The translations under genes were made by a program, and so were the position numbers. A DNA stretch of 64,000 nucleotides. Source: Cohnella rhizosphaerae (GTDB lineage Bacteria; Bacillota; Bacilli; Paenibacillales; Paenibacillaceae). The stretch lies in contig NZ_JAPDIA010000002.1 of assembly GCF_029525575.1 (NCBI RefSeq), positions 124,001 through 188,000 on the forward strand, given 5' to 3'. Positions within the stretch are counted from its first letter, which is position 1; every line of letters begins with the position of its first letter. Positions 45,900 to 54,763 of this stretch are shown here, in pieces. The notes beneath the pieces are model-generated. The model saw only the letters and a list, made by a program, of their open reading frames with translations, was not told where the DNA came from and made no database searches.

Positions 45900-46524
45900 A
45901 ACGTTGCGGAGGGATTGCGGAACCGTTGATTTTCGTGTCGTTCGTCAACTTTTGTCCGCGATCGCTGAATTTTCGTTCGAGGGCCATAGCTGTATCGATA
46001 TGGTCCGCAGGAGCGATTAAAGTTAGATCCTTCGTTTCTTTTTGGCTTGCCCTGACCGGCTCGTAAATACTGATTTTGAGGGCCTTCATATCGTCATGCT
46101 GCCAGAGTACGCCAAGCATTTCCATCTTAATCGTGCGATCGAGGTATGCGTTATAACCAAGCGATCCCCAGCCGTTCAACAAGTCGCTTGTGAACGTTAT
46201 CGGATACATCGAGTAATCCGAAGACCCCGTGAAGTCGTATTTATCGATCGCGATCCGTCCTTTAAAATAGGGGTCCCGATATAAAGGGCGGTACAGCTTT
46301 CCCTTTACGTGAATCGTCGTACGCTCCGCGGAAGCCGGATTCCCGATTCGATATTCGATCGCCGGATAGTCGGCGGAGATACGCTTCGGAAAATGATATT
46401 TATAGCCGAAGATCCCGGCGGCGATCAGCAGCGGGATGACGAACCACAGCGCGTCTCTGGCGATGGACAGCGCTCTTCTGAAGCCCGTCTCTTTAATCGG
46501 CATCTGCATCGTCATCCGGATCAC
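45898..46524 (-). CDS. hypothetical protein with one membrane anchor
   Basis: 208 aa from GTG 46524, or 205 from ATG 46515; no clear ribosome site separates them. The gene overlaps yfbR by 32 bases and is probably coupled to it. A helix (WFVIPLLIAAGIFGYKYHF, residues 27-45) near the N-terminus anchors an extracytoplasmic domain with no recognisable motif (Y-R-P-L-Y-R-D-P-Y-F-K-G, S-S-D-Y-S-M-Y-P-I-T-F). Base composition is somewhat more AT-rich than its neighbours, which may mean recent gain. Confidence 0.6.
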   Translation of the reverse strand: MIRMTMQMPIKETGFRRALSIARDALWFVIPLLIAAGIFGYKYHFPKRISADYPAIEYRIGNPASAERTTIHVKGKLYRPLYRDPYFKGRIAIDKYDFTGSSDYSMYPITFTSDLLNGWGSLGYNAYLDRTIKMEMLGVLWQHDDMKALKISIYEPVRASQKETKDLTLIAPADHIDTAMALERKFSDRGQKLTNDTKINGSAIPPQR

Positions 46525-47122
46525 CGTCCGGATCCCGCTCGGACAGCTCGTCGATCGTCTTTTCGAAGCTCGGAGCGAGCCGGTTCAGGAACCAATCGAT
46601 CTCGGGCATGCCGAGCGCGGCTAGCCGTTTCTCGAACTGCCTGCGCGCGGTGGCGAATTCGCGATTGCCGGCCGACATCTCCGATACGCATTTGAGATAG
46701 CCGTCGAGAATATCCGCCGCCTTCACGTACCGGTTCAGCTCGTCGTCCTGCGTCTGCCTCATGAGCAGGGGCTCGTATGCGCCGATGAGCTCGGGCGGCA
46801 CGGTGCCGAGCAGTCGTTCGGCGGCCAGCCGCTCCAGGTCGCGGAAGTTCGACAGCAGCGCGGGATTGTGATGCTTGACGGGCGTCGGGATGTCCCCGGT
46901 GATGACCTCGGTGGCATCGTGGAACAGCGCGCGGCTCGCCGCTTTGTCGGGATCGACGTCCCGTCCGAATACGTCCCTGGCGATCGTGCACAGCAAGTGG
47001 GCGAGAAGCGCGGTATGATAGGAATGCTCGGCGACGTTTTCCCTGGTGGAGTTGCGCATGAGACTCCAGCGTTCGATGTAACGCAAACGGTATAGGTAAG
47101 CTAAAAAATGCTGCTGCTGCAT
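46493..47122 (-). CDS. yfbR: HD-domain 5'-deoxynucleotidase, YfbR-like
   Basis: 209 aa. HD-superfamily metal ligands appear as E-H-S-Y-H-T-A-L-L, F-H-D-A-T-E-V and K-A-A-D-I-L-D; R-W-S-L-M-R-N near the N-terminus and I-P-T-P-V-K are YfbR landmarks. It removes phosphate from deoxyribonucleoside 5'-monophosphates. AAGGAGG 9 bases before ATG 47122. The C-terminal tail (D-P-D-G-D-P-D-D-D-A-D-A-D) is an acidic repeat. Divergent from phoR, with about 150 bases between. Confidence 0.85.
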   Translation of the reverse strand: MQQQHFLAYLYRLRYIERWSLMRNSTRENVAEHSYHTALLAHLLCTIARDVFGRDVDPDKAASRALFHDATEVITGDIPTPVKHHNPALLSNFRDLERLAAERLLGTVPPELIGAYEPLLMRQTQDDELNRYVKAADILDGYLKCVSEMSAGNREFATARRQFEKRLAALGMPEIDWFLNRLAPSFEKTIDELSERDPDGDPDDDADAD

Positions 47123-47210
47123 ATCGGCAAGCCTCCTTCATCGGTCCTCCTTCACTATAACGTACTTCAAAGTCCGCAGACACCCTGGCCTTCTGTAAAG
47201 TCTGTTTGAA

Positions 47211-47238
47211 TTTACACTGCGCTAATACTCCTGTGTTA
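47211..47238 (+). promoter_or_regulatory. short Pho-box-like repeat upstream of phoR
   Basis: TTTACA (47211), CTAATA (47222) and a weak GTGTTA (47233) lie in 11-bp phase 41-68 bases before phoR. TAAGAT at 47237-47242 may be the -10. Weaker than the ppk and phoP arrays. Confidence 0.4.
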
Positions 47239-47278
47239 AGATAAAGAAAAGTCGGCAATTGGAGGATTGGCTATACGC

Positions 47279-49118
47279 ATGGCAAGCCGCACGGGAGCGC
47301 AAATGAGCAAATTCCGCTTGAAGCTGACCGCGTTGTTTATGCTGCTCATCGGTTTGTCCGTGCTGGCGGCGGGGATTTTCACGGGACAATTCTACAAGCA
47401 TAACCATCTCGAAGCGCTCGGCAGCCATATGGAGACCCAGCTTCATGTGCTCGCTGCCGCGGCGCCTTGGCCGAAGGACGAAACGAGGACGGCCCAGACT
47501 GCATATTTGGAAGCGCAGGCGATCCGATTCAAGGAACTGGCGGACATGCGGGTCACGTACATCGCCACCGACGGCGAAGTGCTTGGGGATTCGGATCATG
47601 CGCCGGGCACGATGGACAACCACGCCGGACGCGACGAAGTACGGGAGGCGCTTGCGAGCGGCTTGGGAAGGAGCATCCGGCACAGCGACACCCTTGACGA
47701 GAATATGCTGTACGTCGCATACGCGGTCAAGGACGGCGAATCGGGGAAGACGCTCGGCATCATCCGGCTGGCGATGTCCCTGTCGGCCGTCGAGAAGAGT
47801 CTGGACCGCATGTGGATGGTGCTCGCGCTCGGTTTGCTCGCGGTATTCGCGCTGGCCGCCATCGTCAGCTACCGGGTGGCGCTCAGCGTCACGAAGCCCT
47901 TGGAACGCATGACGTCGGCGGCCAAGCGGATGGCGGGCATGGACTACAAGGTCCGCATCCCGGACGCCGGCAAGGACGAGATCGGCGAGCTGGGCCGGGC
48001 GTTGAACGCGATGGCGGCCAACCTGCAGGACCATATGGGCGAGATCCGCAGGAACGAGCTTCATCTGCAATCGGTGCTCGACCATATGATCAGCGGCGTC
48101 GTCATGATCGGCCCCGACGGCCGGATCCGCATCTACAACCGGAGCGCCGAGCTGCTGCTCGGCAGCCTGGCGCGGGAACGCGTGGGGCGCAGCTATACCG
48201 AGGCCAAGCAGCAATACGAGCTGCTGCAGCTCATTCGCAGCGGCTTTGAGACCGGCGAGCCGATCCACGAGGAGCTCACGGTGTACTATCCGGACGAAAG
48301 ACTGCTCGAGCTCAATCTGGTGCCGATCCCGATGGACGAAGATACGGCGCCTGGCCTGCTCCTCGTCCTGCAGGACGTGAGCGCGATCCGTCGTCTCGAG
48401 CGGATGCGCAGCGAGTTCGTGGCCAACGTATCGCACGAGCTCAAGACGCCGGTCGCCGCGGTCAAAGGCTTCGCGGAGACGCTGCTTGCCGGCGCGGTTA
48501 ACGATCCGGAGACTGCGCGTTCCTTTTTTGAAGATCATACAGGAAGAGAGCGACAGGCTGAATCGCTTGATCGGCGACATCCTGGAGCTGTCCAAGATCG
48601 AGTCTCGGCGTTCGCCGCTGCAATTTTCCCCGATCGACCTGCGGTCGTTTCTGGAGAGGCAGTTGGAGTTCCTCGGGCCGGAGGCCGCCAAGAAGGAGAT
48701 CTCCCTGGAGCTTGACGCGCCCGAAGAGCTGTTCATCGAGGCAGACGAGGATCGGCTCGGGCAGATCACGCTGAATTTGCTGCAAAACGGAATCAGCTAC
48801 ACGCCGGAAGGCGGTCGCGTACGGGTAAAGGCGGTCATCGTCGAAACCGCGGGCGAAGAGGGCGGCGACGCCCCGGAGCATGTCCGGATCACCGTATCCG
48901 ACACGGGCATCGGCATACCGAAAAAAGACCTGCCTCGCATATTCGAACGTTTCTACCGCGTCGACAAAGCCCGCTCCCGCAGCTCCGGCGGCACGGGACT
49001 GGGTCTGTCGATCGTCAAGCATCTGGTCGAGCTGCACCACGGGACGATTCGGGTGGAGAGCACGGTCGGCGTCGGATCGACGTTCGTGATCGAGCTCCCG
49101 CTGATCCATGACTATTAG
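47279..49118 (+). CDS. phoR: PhoR-like sensor histidine kinase, one frame break
   Basis: About 612 aa after correction. Two membrane helices (about residues 17-37 and 180-200) flank an extracytoplasmic sensor; then HAMP (V-T-K-P-L-E-R-M-T-S-A-A), PAS (residues 260-380), HisKA with F-V-A-N-V-S-H-E-L-K-T-P (phospho-His), and the ATPase (N-L-L-Q-N-G-I-S-Y-T, D-T-G-I-G-I-P, G-G-T-G-L-G-L-S-I-V). A T6 run at 48534-48539 breaks the frame; five T gives RSFLKIIQEESDRLNRL. The N-box position after L-Q-N is Gly-Ile where Ala-Val or Ala-Ile is usual. The response regulator follows, 114 bases on. Confidence 0.87.
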
Positions 49119-49129
49119 CATCGGGTTAT

Positions 49130-49179
49130 TTTACGTGGCGTTGACATTCGGATGACGCTGAATTTACGGCGGCATGATA
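49130..49179 (+). promoter_or_regulatory. Pho-box array upstream of phoP: five hexamers at 11-bp intervals
   Basis: TTTACG (49130), TTGACA (49141), ATGACG (49152), TTTACG (49163), ATGATA (49174), all exactly 11 bp apart, in the short gap between phoR and phoP. T at position 2 and A at position 4 hold in all five. This suggests that phoP has its own autoregulated promoter. Confidence 0.6.
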
Positions 49180-49232
49180 AATTGACAGAAGAGGCCGGGA
49201 CGTCAAACGGACCGATCGGACTGGAGGAGCTT

Positions 49233-49964
49233 ATGTCGGACAAGGTGCTCATTATTGAAGACGAACCTACGATAGCGCGTCTGGTCACGTACAACTTGTC
49301 GCAGGACGGTTATGAGACCGAGGTGATCGGCAACGGCGCCGAGGGACTGCACAAGGCGATCCAAGACGAATACGCGATTATATTTCTGGATCTGATGCTT
49401 CCCGGGATGAACGGCTTCGAGGTGCTGCAGAAGCTGCGCCAGCACGGCGTCAAGACGCCGGTCATCATCCTGACCGCCCGCAACGCGGAGGAAGAGGTCG
49501 TACAGGGACTCAAGCTCGGCGCGGACGACTACATCACCAAGCCGTTCGGCGTCGCGGAGCTGCTCGCGCGCACGTCGGCGGTGCTGCGGCGCTCCCGCAA
49601 CGAGGAGTCCAGGCCCAAAGCGGATCCGGCGGGGGAAAAGGTGATCTCGCTCGGCGCGCTGCAGATCTATCCCGACAAGTACGAAGTGCAGGTCGGCAGC
49701 GAATGGATCACGCTTCGTCCGAAGGAGTTCGAGGTGCTGCTGTATCTGGCCGAACGTCCGGGCATCGTCATCACGCGGGACGATCTGATGAATGTCGTAT
49801 GGGGCTTCGATTATATCGGCGGACAGCGGACGGTGGACGTGCACGTCAGCTCGCTGCGCAAGAAGCTGGAGCTGAACCAGCAGTCGGTGCAGATCGAGTC
49901 GATCCGCGGCGTCGGCTACAAGCTGACGGTCAGCCGGAAAACGGGGATTGCCGGCAAGGCGTAA
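49233..49964 (+). CDS. phoP: PhoP-like response regulator, OmpR family
   Basis: 243 aa. Receiver: I-I-E-D-E-P-T, L-D-L-M-L-P-G-M-N-G (phospho-Asp), I-L-T-A-R, and Y-I-T-K-P-F (Lys). The winged helix has L-R-P-K-E-F-E-V-L-L-Y-L, and V-D-V-H-V-S-S-L-R-K-K-L. It matches Bacillus PhoP in length and in R-D-D-L-M-N-V-V-W-G-F-D. GGAGGAG lies just before ATG 49233. Here the regulator lies after its kinase, the reverse of Bacillus phoP-phoR. Confidence 0.87.
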   Translation: MSDKVLIIEDEPTIARLVTYNLSQDGYETEVIGNGAEGLHKAIQDEYAIIFLDLMLPGMNGFEVLQKLRQHGVKTPVIILTARNAEEEVVQGLKLGADDYITKPFGVAELLARTSAVLRRSRNEESRPKADPAGEKVISLGALQIYPDKYEVQVGSEWITLRPKEFEVLLYLAERPGIVITRDDLMNVVWGFDYIGGQRTVDVHVSSLRKKLELNQQSVQIESIRGVGYKLTVSRKTGIAGKA

Positions 49965-50063
49965 ACAGGCAATGCGAGCAGGACGGATTCGACCGTGAAG
50001 GACGGCGGATTCGTCTTCTTTGTGTTAAAATGGGGGAACGGATTTGAAGGAGTTGACGCGAAA

Positions 50064-52167
50064 ATGAACGAATATACGGCGCAGCGGGACGGCGTGTTCC
50101 ATTCGGTCTGCTCGCTCGATTGCCCGGACCAGTGCGGCTTGCTCGTACACAAGCGGGACGGGGTCATCGTCAAGGTCGAAGGCGACCCGAATCACCCGGT
50201 GACCCGCGGCGCGATCTGCAACAAGGTGCGCCATATGGCTGCGCGCATTTATGACGGCAAGCGTCTGACCACGCCGCTCCGGCGCGTCGGCGCCAAAGGC
50301 GAAGGGGCCTTCGTGCCGATCTCCTGGGATGAAGCGATTGCGGAGATTACCGATCGGTGGAAAGCGCTCGTCGCGGAAAGAGGTTCGGAAAGTATACTGC
50401 CTTACAGCTTTTACGGCAATATGGGCCGCATCGGGACGGAGGGGATGGGAACGCGGTTTTTTTAACCGGATGAACGCGTCCCAGCTCGACCAGACGATCT
50501 GCGAGGCGGCGGGCACGGTCGGTTACCGCTATACGATGGGCGGCAGCTACGGGACCGATCCGGAGCAGACGGTCGGCGCCAAGCTGTTCATCTTCTGGGG
50601 CATCAACGCGGTCAGCACGAACATGCATCAGGTCACGATCGCGGAGCAGGCGAGGAAGGCCGGCGCGAAGATCGTCGCCATCGACGTCCACCGCAACCGG
50701 ACGGGCAAATGGGCGGATTGGTTCATCCCGCTGCGTCCGGGCACGGACACGGCGCTTGCGCTCGGCATGATGCACGTTCTATTCGCGGAGGGATGGACGG
50801 ACGAAGCGTTTTTGCGCGAATATACGGTCGGACACGAGGAGCTTCGCGCGCACGTCGCGGCTTATGATCCGGCGACCGTGTCGGGCATTACCGGCGTGCC
50901 GGAAGCCGACATCGTCGAATTGGCCAGGCTGTACGGGCGCACGTCGCCGTCGTTCATTCGCATCGGCAACGGCATCCAGCATCACGACAATGGGGGCATG
51001 AACGTGCGGGCGATCGCCTGCCTGCCGGCTTTGACGGGACAATGGCTCGTGCCCGGCGGCGGGGCGATCAAGGGCAACGGCGGCTACGTCGGTCACAATG
51101 CCAAGGCGCTCGAGCGGCCCGATCTGCGCGGGGGCCGGCAGGCGAGGCGCATCAACATGAACCGGATCGGCAGCGCGCTGCTGGAGTTGGAACCGCCGAT
51201 CTCTTCGTTATACGTGTACAACAGCAATCCAGCCATCGTGGCGCCCGAGTCGAACAAAGTGCGGGAGGGACTCGCTCGCGAAGATCTGTTTACCGTCGTG
51301 CACGACCTGTTCCTGACGGAGACGGCCAAGTACGCCGATATCGTGCTTCCCGCGACCTCCGCTTTCGAGAACACCGACCTGTACCATTCGTATTGGCATC
51401 ATTACGTGCAAATTCAGCAGCCGGTCGTGGCGCCTTACGGAGAGAGCAAATCGAACAACGAGGTGTTCCGTCTGCTTGCCGCGGGGATGGGCTACGAGGA
51501 CGATGCGTTCAAGGACGATGACGCGGAGATGATTCGACAGGCCGTCGATTTCCCGGGCAATTATGCCTATGGACCCGTTACCTACGAGGCATTGGTTGAA
51601 AAGCAATACGTGCGCGCGGATGTGAAGCCGCTGTTCCCGGGCCGGCTGCGGACGCCCAGCGGGAAGATCGAGCTTTATTCGAAGGCGATGGAGCGGCACG
51701 GCTTGCCGCCCCTGCCGACGTACGCGCCGCTGATCGAGGAGGGGGACGAAGCCTTCCCGTTCGCGTTCATTCCGGCGCCGAATCACAATTTCTTAAACTC
51801 GACGTTTTCGAACAACGACAAGCACGCGGGCATGGAAAAAACGCCCAAGCTGCACATGCATGCAGCGGACGCGGAAGCGCTGGGCATCGAAGACGGGGCC
51901 GAGGTGCGCGTCTGGAACGCGCGCGGCGAGGCATGGCTGACCGCTTCGGTCGGCGAGGACGTCCTGCCCGGCGTCGTCGTCAGCCAGGGGCTGTGGGCGG
52001 ACAAGGGAGACGGGCGCAGCGCGACGGTCAACGCGCTAACGCCGGACCGGTTGTCGGACATGGGCGGCGGCGCGGTATTTTTCTCCGGCCGGGTCGCGGT
52101 GGCGCGAGCGTCCTTGGCTGCGGAGAAGCCGAATGTGTCCGAGGCATCAATGGGCAGCGCGATCTGA
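50064..52167 (+). CDS. molybdopterin oxidoreductase with N-terminal 4Fe-4S site, one frame break
   Basis: About 700 aa after correction. C-S-L-D-C-P-D-Q-C-G (residues 16-24) and G-A-I-C-N-K bind the cluster; then V-E-G-D-P-N-H-P-V-T-R-G and the molybdopterin-binding folds (R-I-G-N-G-I-Q-H-H, Y-N-S-N-P-A, P-A-T-S-A-F-E-N-T-D). This is the DMSO-reductase superfamily, near the formate-dehydrogenase/thiosulfate-reductase-like cytoplasmic branch with no Tat signal. A T7 run at 50457-50463 breaks the frame; six T gives GTRFFNRMNAS. AAGGAG 11 bases before ATG 50064. No cofactor-synthesis or partner-subunit gene lies nearby; substrate unknown. Confidence 0.85.
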
Positions 52168-52415
52168 GACGGATCGCTTGGATACATGTTCCAACGCATA
52201 GTGGCGCACATCGCGCGGATCTGGCATTGCCTGTAACAAGGCAGCGCCTGGTCCGCGCGTTTTGTTGCCTTCGTAATCCACCGACTATTGATGTACGTGC
52301 ACACTTCAATCGCCGTATCCTCGTGAATCCGCCGACGATCGATCTACGTGCACACATCGAGCGCCAGCCCCGTGAAAACCGGAGGATTGAGCATGCAGCC
52401 TGTTATCGCATGCGC
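52168..52415. repeat. non-coding gap with two 50-51-bp repeat units
   Basis: Units at about 52271 and 52321 share TCGT-(G)-AATCC-(A/G)-CCGAC, then GAT-(G/C)-TACGTGCACAC and a C-A-A-T-C-G-C-C-type end. Only two copies are seen. A small hairpin near 52205-52260 may end the oxidoreductase transcript. No gene. Confidence 0.5.
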
Positions 52416-52456
52416 TTGACAAAATCATGATATAAATTTAAACTAAATCTAAATTT
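52416..52456 (+). promoter_or_regulatory. promoter and operator of the Fur-family gene
   Basis: TTGACA (52416-52421) followed after 17 bases by TAAACT (52439-52444) as a plausible -10. An inverted repeat AAATTTA (52434-52440), nine bases, TAAATTT (52450-52456) overlaps the -10, as PerR/Fur boxes do. Autoregulation is inferred. Confidence 0.5.
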
Positions 52457-52507
52457 AAAAAAAGATATTCCAATCGACAATCCAATTCAAATAAAGAGGG
52501 GATTCCC

Positions 52508-52906
52508 ATGACCAAACGCAATCTGACGGCCCCCCGCAAGCTTGTCTACGACATCGTGTTGCAGGCCGACGATCATCCGACGGCCGCGGACATCATCGAT
52601 CGTCTCAAAGCGCGGGGGCAATCCGTCGCCTACGCCACCGTCTACAACTCGCTCCGCTATTTGACGGAAGAAGGCCTCATTCACGAGCTGAAGCTCGAGG
52701 GGAAGACGAGCCGCTACGACGGGCGCGGCGAAGACCATGCGCATATCGTGTGCGTGTCCTGCGGCAAGGTCGACGAGGTGATGACGCCTCCGCCGGCCGA
52801 ATGGCTCTCGAAGGTCGCCGAGGAGAGCGGGTACCTGCTGACGGAAGAGCAATTCATTTTTAAAGGAGAGTGCCCCGCATGCCGGATATCCAAGCAGAAG
52901 AATTGA
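52508..52906 (+). CDS. Fur-family regulator, PerR-like
   Basis: 132 aa. Winged helix at residues 10-75 (P-T-A-A-D-I-I-D-R-L, S-V-A-Y-A-T-V-Y-N-S-L-R-Y-L). Metal-binding part: H-A-H-I-V-C-V-S-C-G-K-V-D-E-V, and C-P-A-C near the end, giving two CXXC zinc sites. A peroxide or metal sensor is expected; the peroxiredoxin and thioredoxin reductase downstream favour PerR. No clear GGAGG: AGAGGGG lies 7 bases before the ATG. It overlaps the next gene by 28 bases, so they are co-translated. Confidence 0.8.
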   Translation: MTKRNLTAPRKLVYDIVLQADDHPTAADIIDRLKARGQSVAYATVYNSLRYLTEEGLIHELKLEGKTSRYDGRGEDHAHIVCVSCGKVDEVMTPPPAEWLSKVAEESGYLLTEEQFIFKGECPACRISKQKN

Positions 52907-53583
52907 TGGGCGCCTACTGCGACACGACGCGCCGGATCGTCGTCGTCAGCGCTTACCCGGCGCGGCTGCAGCCTCTGCTCGCGGAACTGACGACGCGCTG
53001 CTACGATGTGCTCGTCTTCCGTCACGGGCAGGAGGCGCTGCTCTCCAGCCTCCAGATCGATCTGCTGATCGCCGACCGTTCGGTCGCGGGTCACGATCCG
53101 CTAGGCGGCATGAACGAGCTGAAGACGCCCGCGCTGTATCTCGTCGAACCCGCCGCCCTGCTGGACGCGCGCGCGATCCCAGTCCCGACGGCCGACCGGA
53201 GCGAAGCTTGGCCGGGCGACGTCGGCGCGCTGCTCGCCCGGATCGAGGATTTGGCAGGCAAGAGCGCGCCGGCAGCCGGGCCCGACGAGGCGGCGTTCAA
53301 GGATATCCGCATGGATCTGCGGCGGGTGACCGTGCAGCGGGATGGACGGCGCGTCGAGCTGACCAAGACGGAGTTCGATATTTTGCGAGCGCTGCTCATG
53401 GCCGGGGGAGGCGTGCTGTCCCGCCAGGATCTGATGGAGAAGCTGTGGGGCGAGGGCTACTTCGGAGGCAGCAACTCGATCGACGTCCATATCAAGAGCT
53501 TGCGCAAAAAGCTTGGCGACGACCCGAAAAATCCGCGTTATATCGTGACCGTTCGCGGCGTGGGCTACCGGACGGCCGATTAG
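52879..53583 (+). CDS. OmpR-type winged-helix protein with degenerate receiver domain
   Basis: 234 aa from ATG 52879 (AAGGAG 10 bases upstream, inside the Fur gene). Residues 18-125 have the length of a receiver, but the acidic pair is replaced (I-V-V-V-S-A-Y-P), and no conserved Thr or Lys is seen; only D-L-L-I-A-D resembles the phospho-Asp strand. Residues 140-234 are an intact winged helix (V-E-L-T-K-T-E-F-D-I-L-R-A-L-L, S-I-D-V-H-I-K-S-L-R-K-K-L-G, V-R-G-V-G-Y-R). It is probably a phosphorylation-independent regulator. No kinase is adjacent. Overlap with the Fur gene suggests shared control of redox genes. Confidence 0.75.
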   Translation: MPDIQAEELMGAYCDTTRRIVVVSAYPARLQPLLAELTTRCYDVLVFRHGQEALLSSLQIDLLIADRSVAGHDPLGGMNELKTPALYLVEPAALLDARAIPVPTADRSEAWPGDVGALLARIEDLAGKSAPAAGPDEAAFKDIRMDLRRVTVQRDGRRVELTKTEFDILRALLMAGGGVLSRQDLMEKLWGEGYFGGSNSIDVHIKSLRKKLGDDPKNPRYIVTVRGVGYRTAD

Positions 53584-53601
53584 GCGGAAAGCCGATTTTT
53601 C

Positions 53602-53666
53602 TTCATCAAACGTTCATGCCGCCTTCATTCGGCCTTCATGCCCGCACGGCGATCCGGTGTTAAGAT
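53602..53666 (+). promoter_or_regulatory. four TTCAT direct repeats at 11-bp spacing upstream of the thioredoxin reductase
   Basis: TTCATC (53602), TTCATG (53613), TTCATT (53624) and TTCATG (53635) are exactly in phase; TAAGAT at 53661-53666 is a candidate -10, and the same GTGTTAAGAT appears before phoR. An OmpR-family regulator (PhoP or the preceding gene product) is the likely binder. Confidence 0.5.
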
Positions 53667-53710
53667 CAATTTATCGAACGCCAAGCGTCAAGTTGAGAGG
53701 AGAGCGTCAT

Positions 53711-54661
53711 ATGAGACATACGATCATCGTCGGCACCGGTCCCGCGGGACTGACCGCCGCTATCTATCTTGCCCGCGCGGGGCTCGCTCCGCTCGTCATC
53801 GAAGGACCCGAACCGGGCGGCCAGCTGACGACCACGACCGAGGTCGAGAACTTTCCGGGATTCCCTGACGGTATCATGGGACCGGAATTGATGGATAATA
53901 TGCGCAAGCAAGCGCAGCGCTTCGGCGCCGAGTTCCGCAGCGGCTGGGTGACGAAGGCCGATCTGTCGAAGCGTCCGTTCACGCTCACCGTCGACGGCAA
54001 GGAAGAGCTGCAGGCGCAGACCGTCATCGTCTCGACGGGCGCATCGGCCAAGTACCTGGGCATCCCCGGGGAAAAGGACAACGTCGGACGCGGCGTCAGC
54101 ACCTGCGCGACCTGCGACGGCTTCTTTTTCAGAGGCAAGAAGATCATCGTCATCGGCGGCGGCGACTCCGCGATGGAGGAAGCGAACTTCCTGACCCGCT
54201 TCGCGTCGGAAGTCGTGCTGGTCAACCGCCGCACCGAGCTGCGCGCCTCGAAGATCATGCAGGAGCGCGCCCGCGACAACGCCAAGATCAGTTGGAGCCT
54301 GAACCGCACGCCGCTTGAAGTGGTCGCCGGACCGCTTGGCGTGAAGGGGCTGAAGGTGCTGAACAACGAGACCGGCGAAGAAGAATTGATCGAGGCGGAA
54401 GGCGTATTCGTGGCGATCGGCCACACGCCGAACACGAAGTTCCTGGAAGGTCAGCTGAAGACGGACGAGACCGGCTACATCCTCGTCACGCCCGGCACGA
54501 CCGAGACGAACATCCCGGGCGTATTCGCCTGCGGCGACGTCCAGGACAGCAAGTACCGCCAGGCGATCAGCGCCGCGGGCACCGGCTGCATGGCCGCGCT
54601 GGACGCCGAGCGTTTCCTGGAGGCGAACGAATCGCCCGCCGCCGTCGCTTCCGTTTTCTGA
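53711..54661 (+). CDS. trxB: thioredoxin-disulfide reductase
   Basis: 316 aa. I-V-G-T-G-P-A-G-L-T-A-A-I-Y-L-A-R-A-G (FAD loop), P-G-G-Q-L-T, then C-A-T-C-D-G (redox pair at about residues 132 and 135), V-I-G-G-G-D-S-A-M-E-E-A (NADPH loop) and F-A-C-G-D-V-Q-D near the end. It passes electrons from NADPH through FAD to thioredoxin. AGGAGAG lies 8 bases before ATG 53711. The peroxiredoxin gene follows by 102 bases, which gives a thiol-peroxidase route. Confidence 0.9.
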   Translation: MRHTIIVGTGPAGLTAAIYLARAGLAPLVIEGPEPGGQLTTTTEVENFPGFPDGIMGPELMDNMRKQAQRFGAEFRSGWVTKADLSKRPFTLTVDGKEELQAQTVIVSTGASAKYLGIPGEKDNVGRGVSTCATCDGFFFRGKKIIVIGGGDSAMEEANFLTRFASEVVLVNRRTELRASKIMQERARDNAKISWSLNRTPLEVVAGPLGVKGLKVLNNETGEEELIEAEGVFVAIGHTPNTKFLEGQLKTDETGYILVTPGTTETNIPGVFACGDVQDSKYRQAISAAGTGCMAALDAERFLEANESPAAVASVF

Positions 54662-54763
54662 ATGATGCGTTTCGATAATCCGACGCAAATCGCCATCGTT
54701 TAACCGATACCGATACGGCATGCATTTCATACATCACACAACATCCAGGAGGATATATCCCAT

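Noticed and set aside
52274..52372. Seventeen-residue peptide repeat (V-R-A-H / L-R-A-H) in the gap before the Fur-family gene
   Set aside because: Only two units, no start or ribosome site, and it lies in an intergenic tandem repeat.
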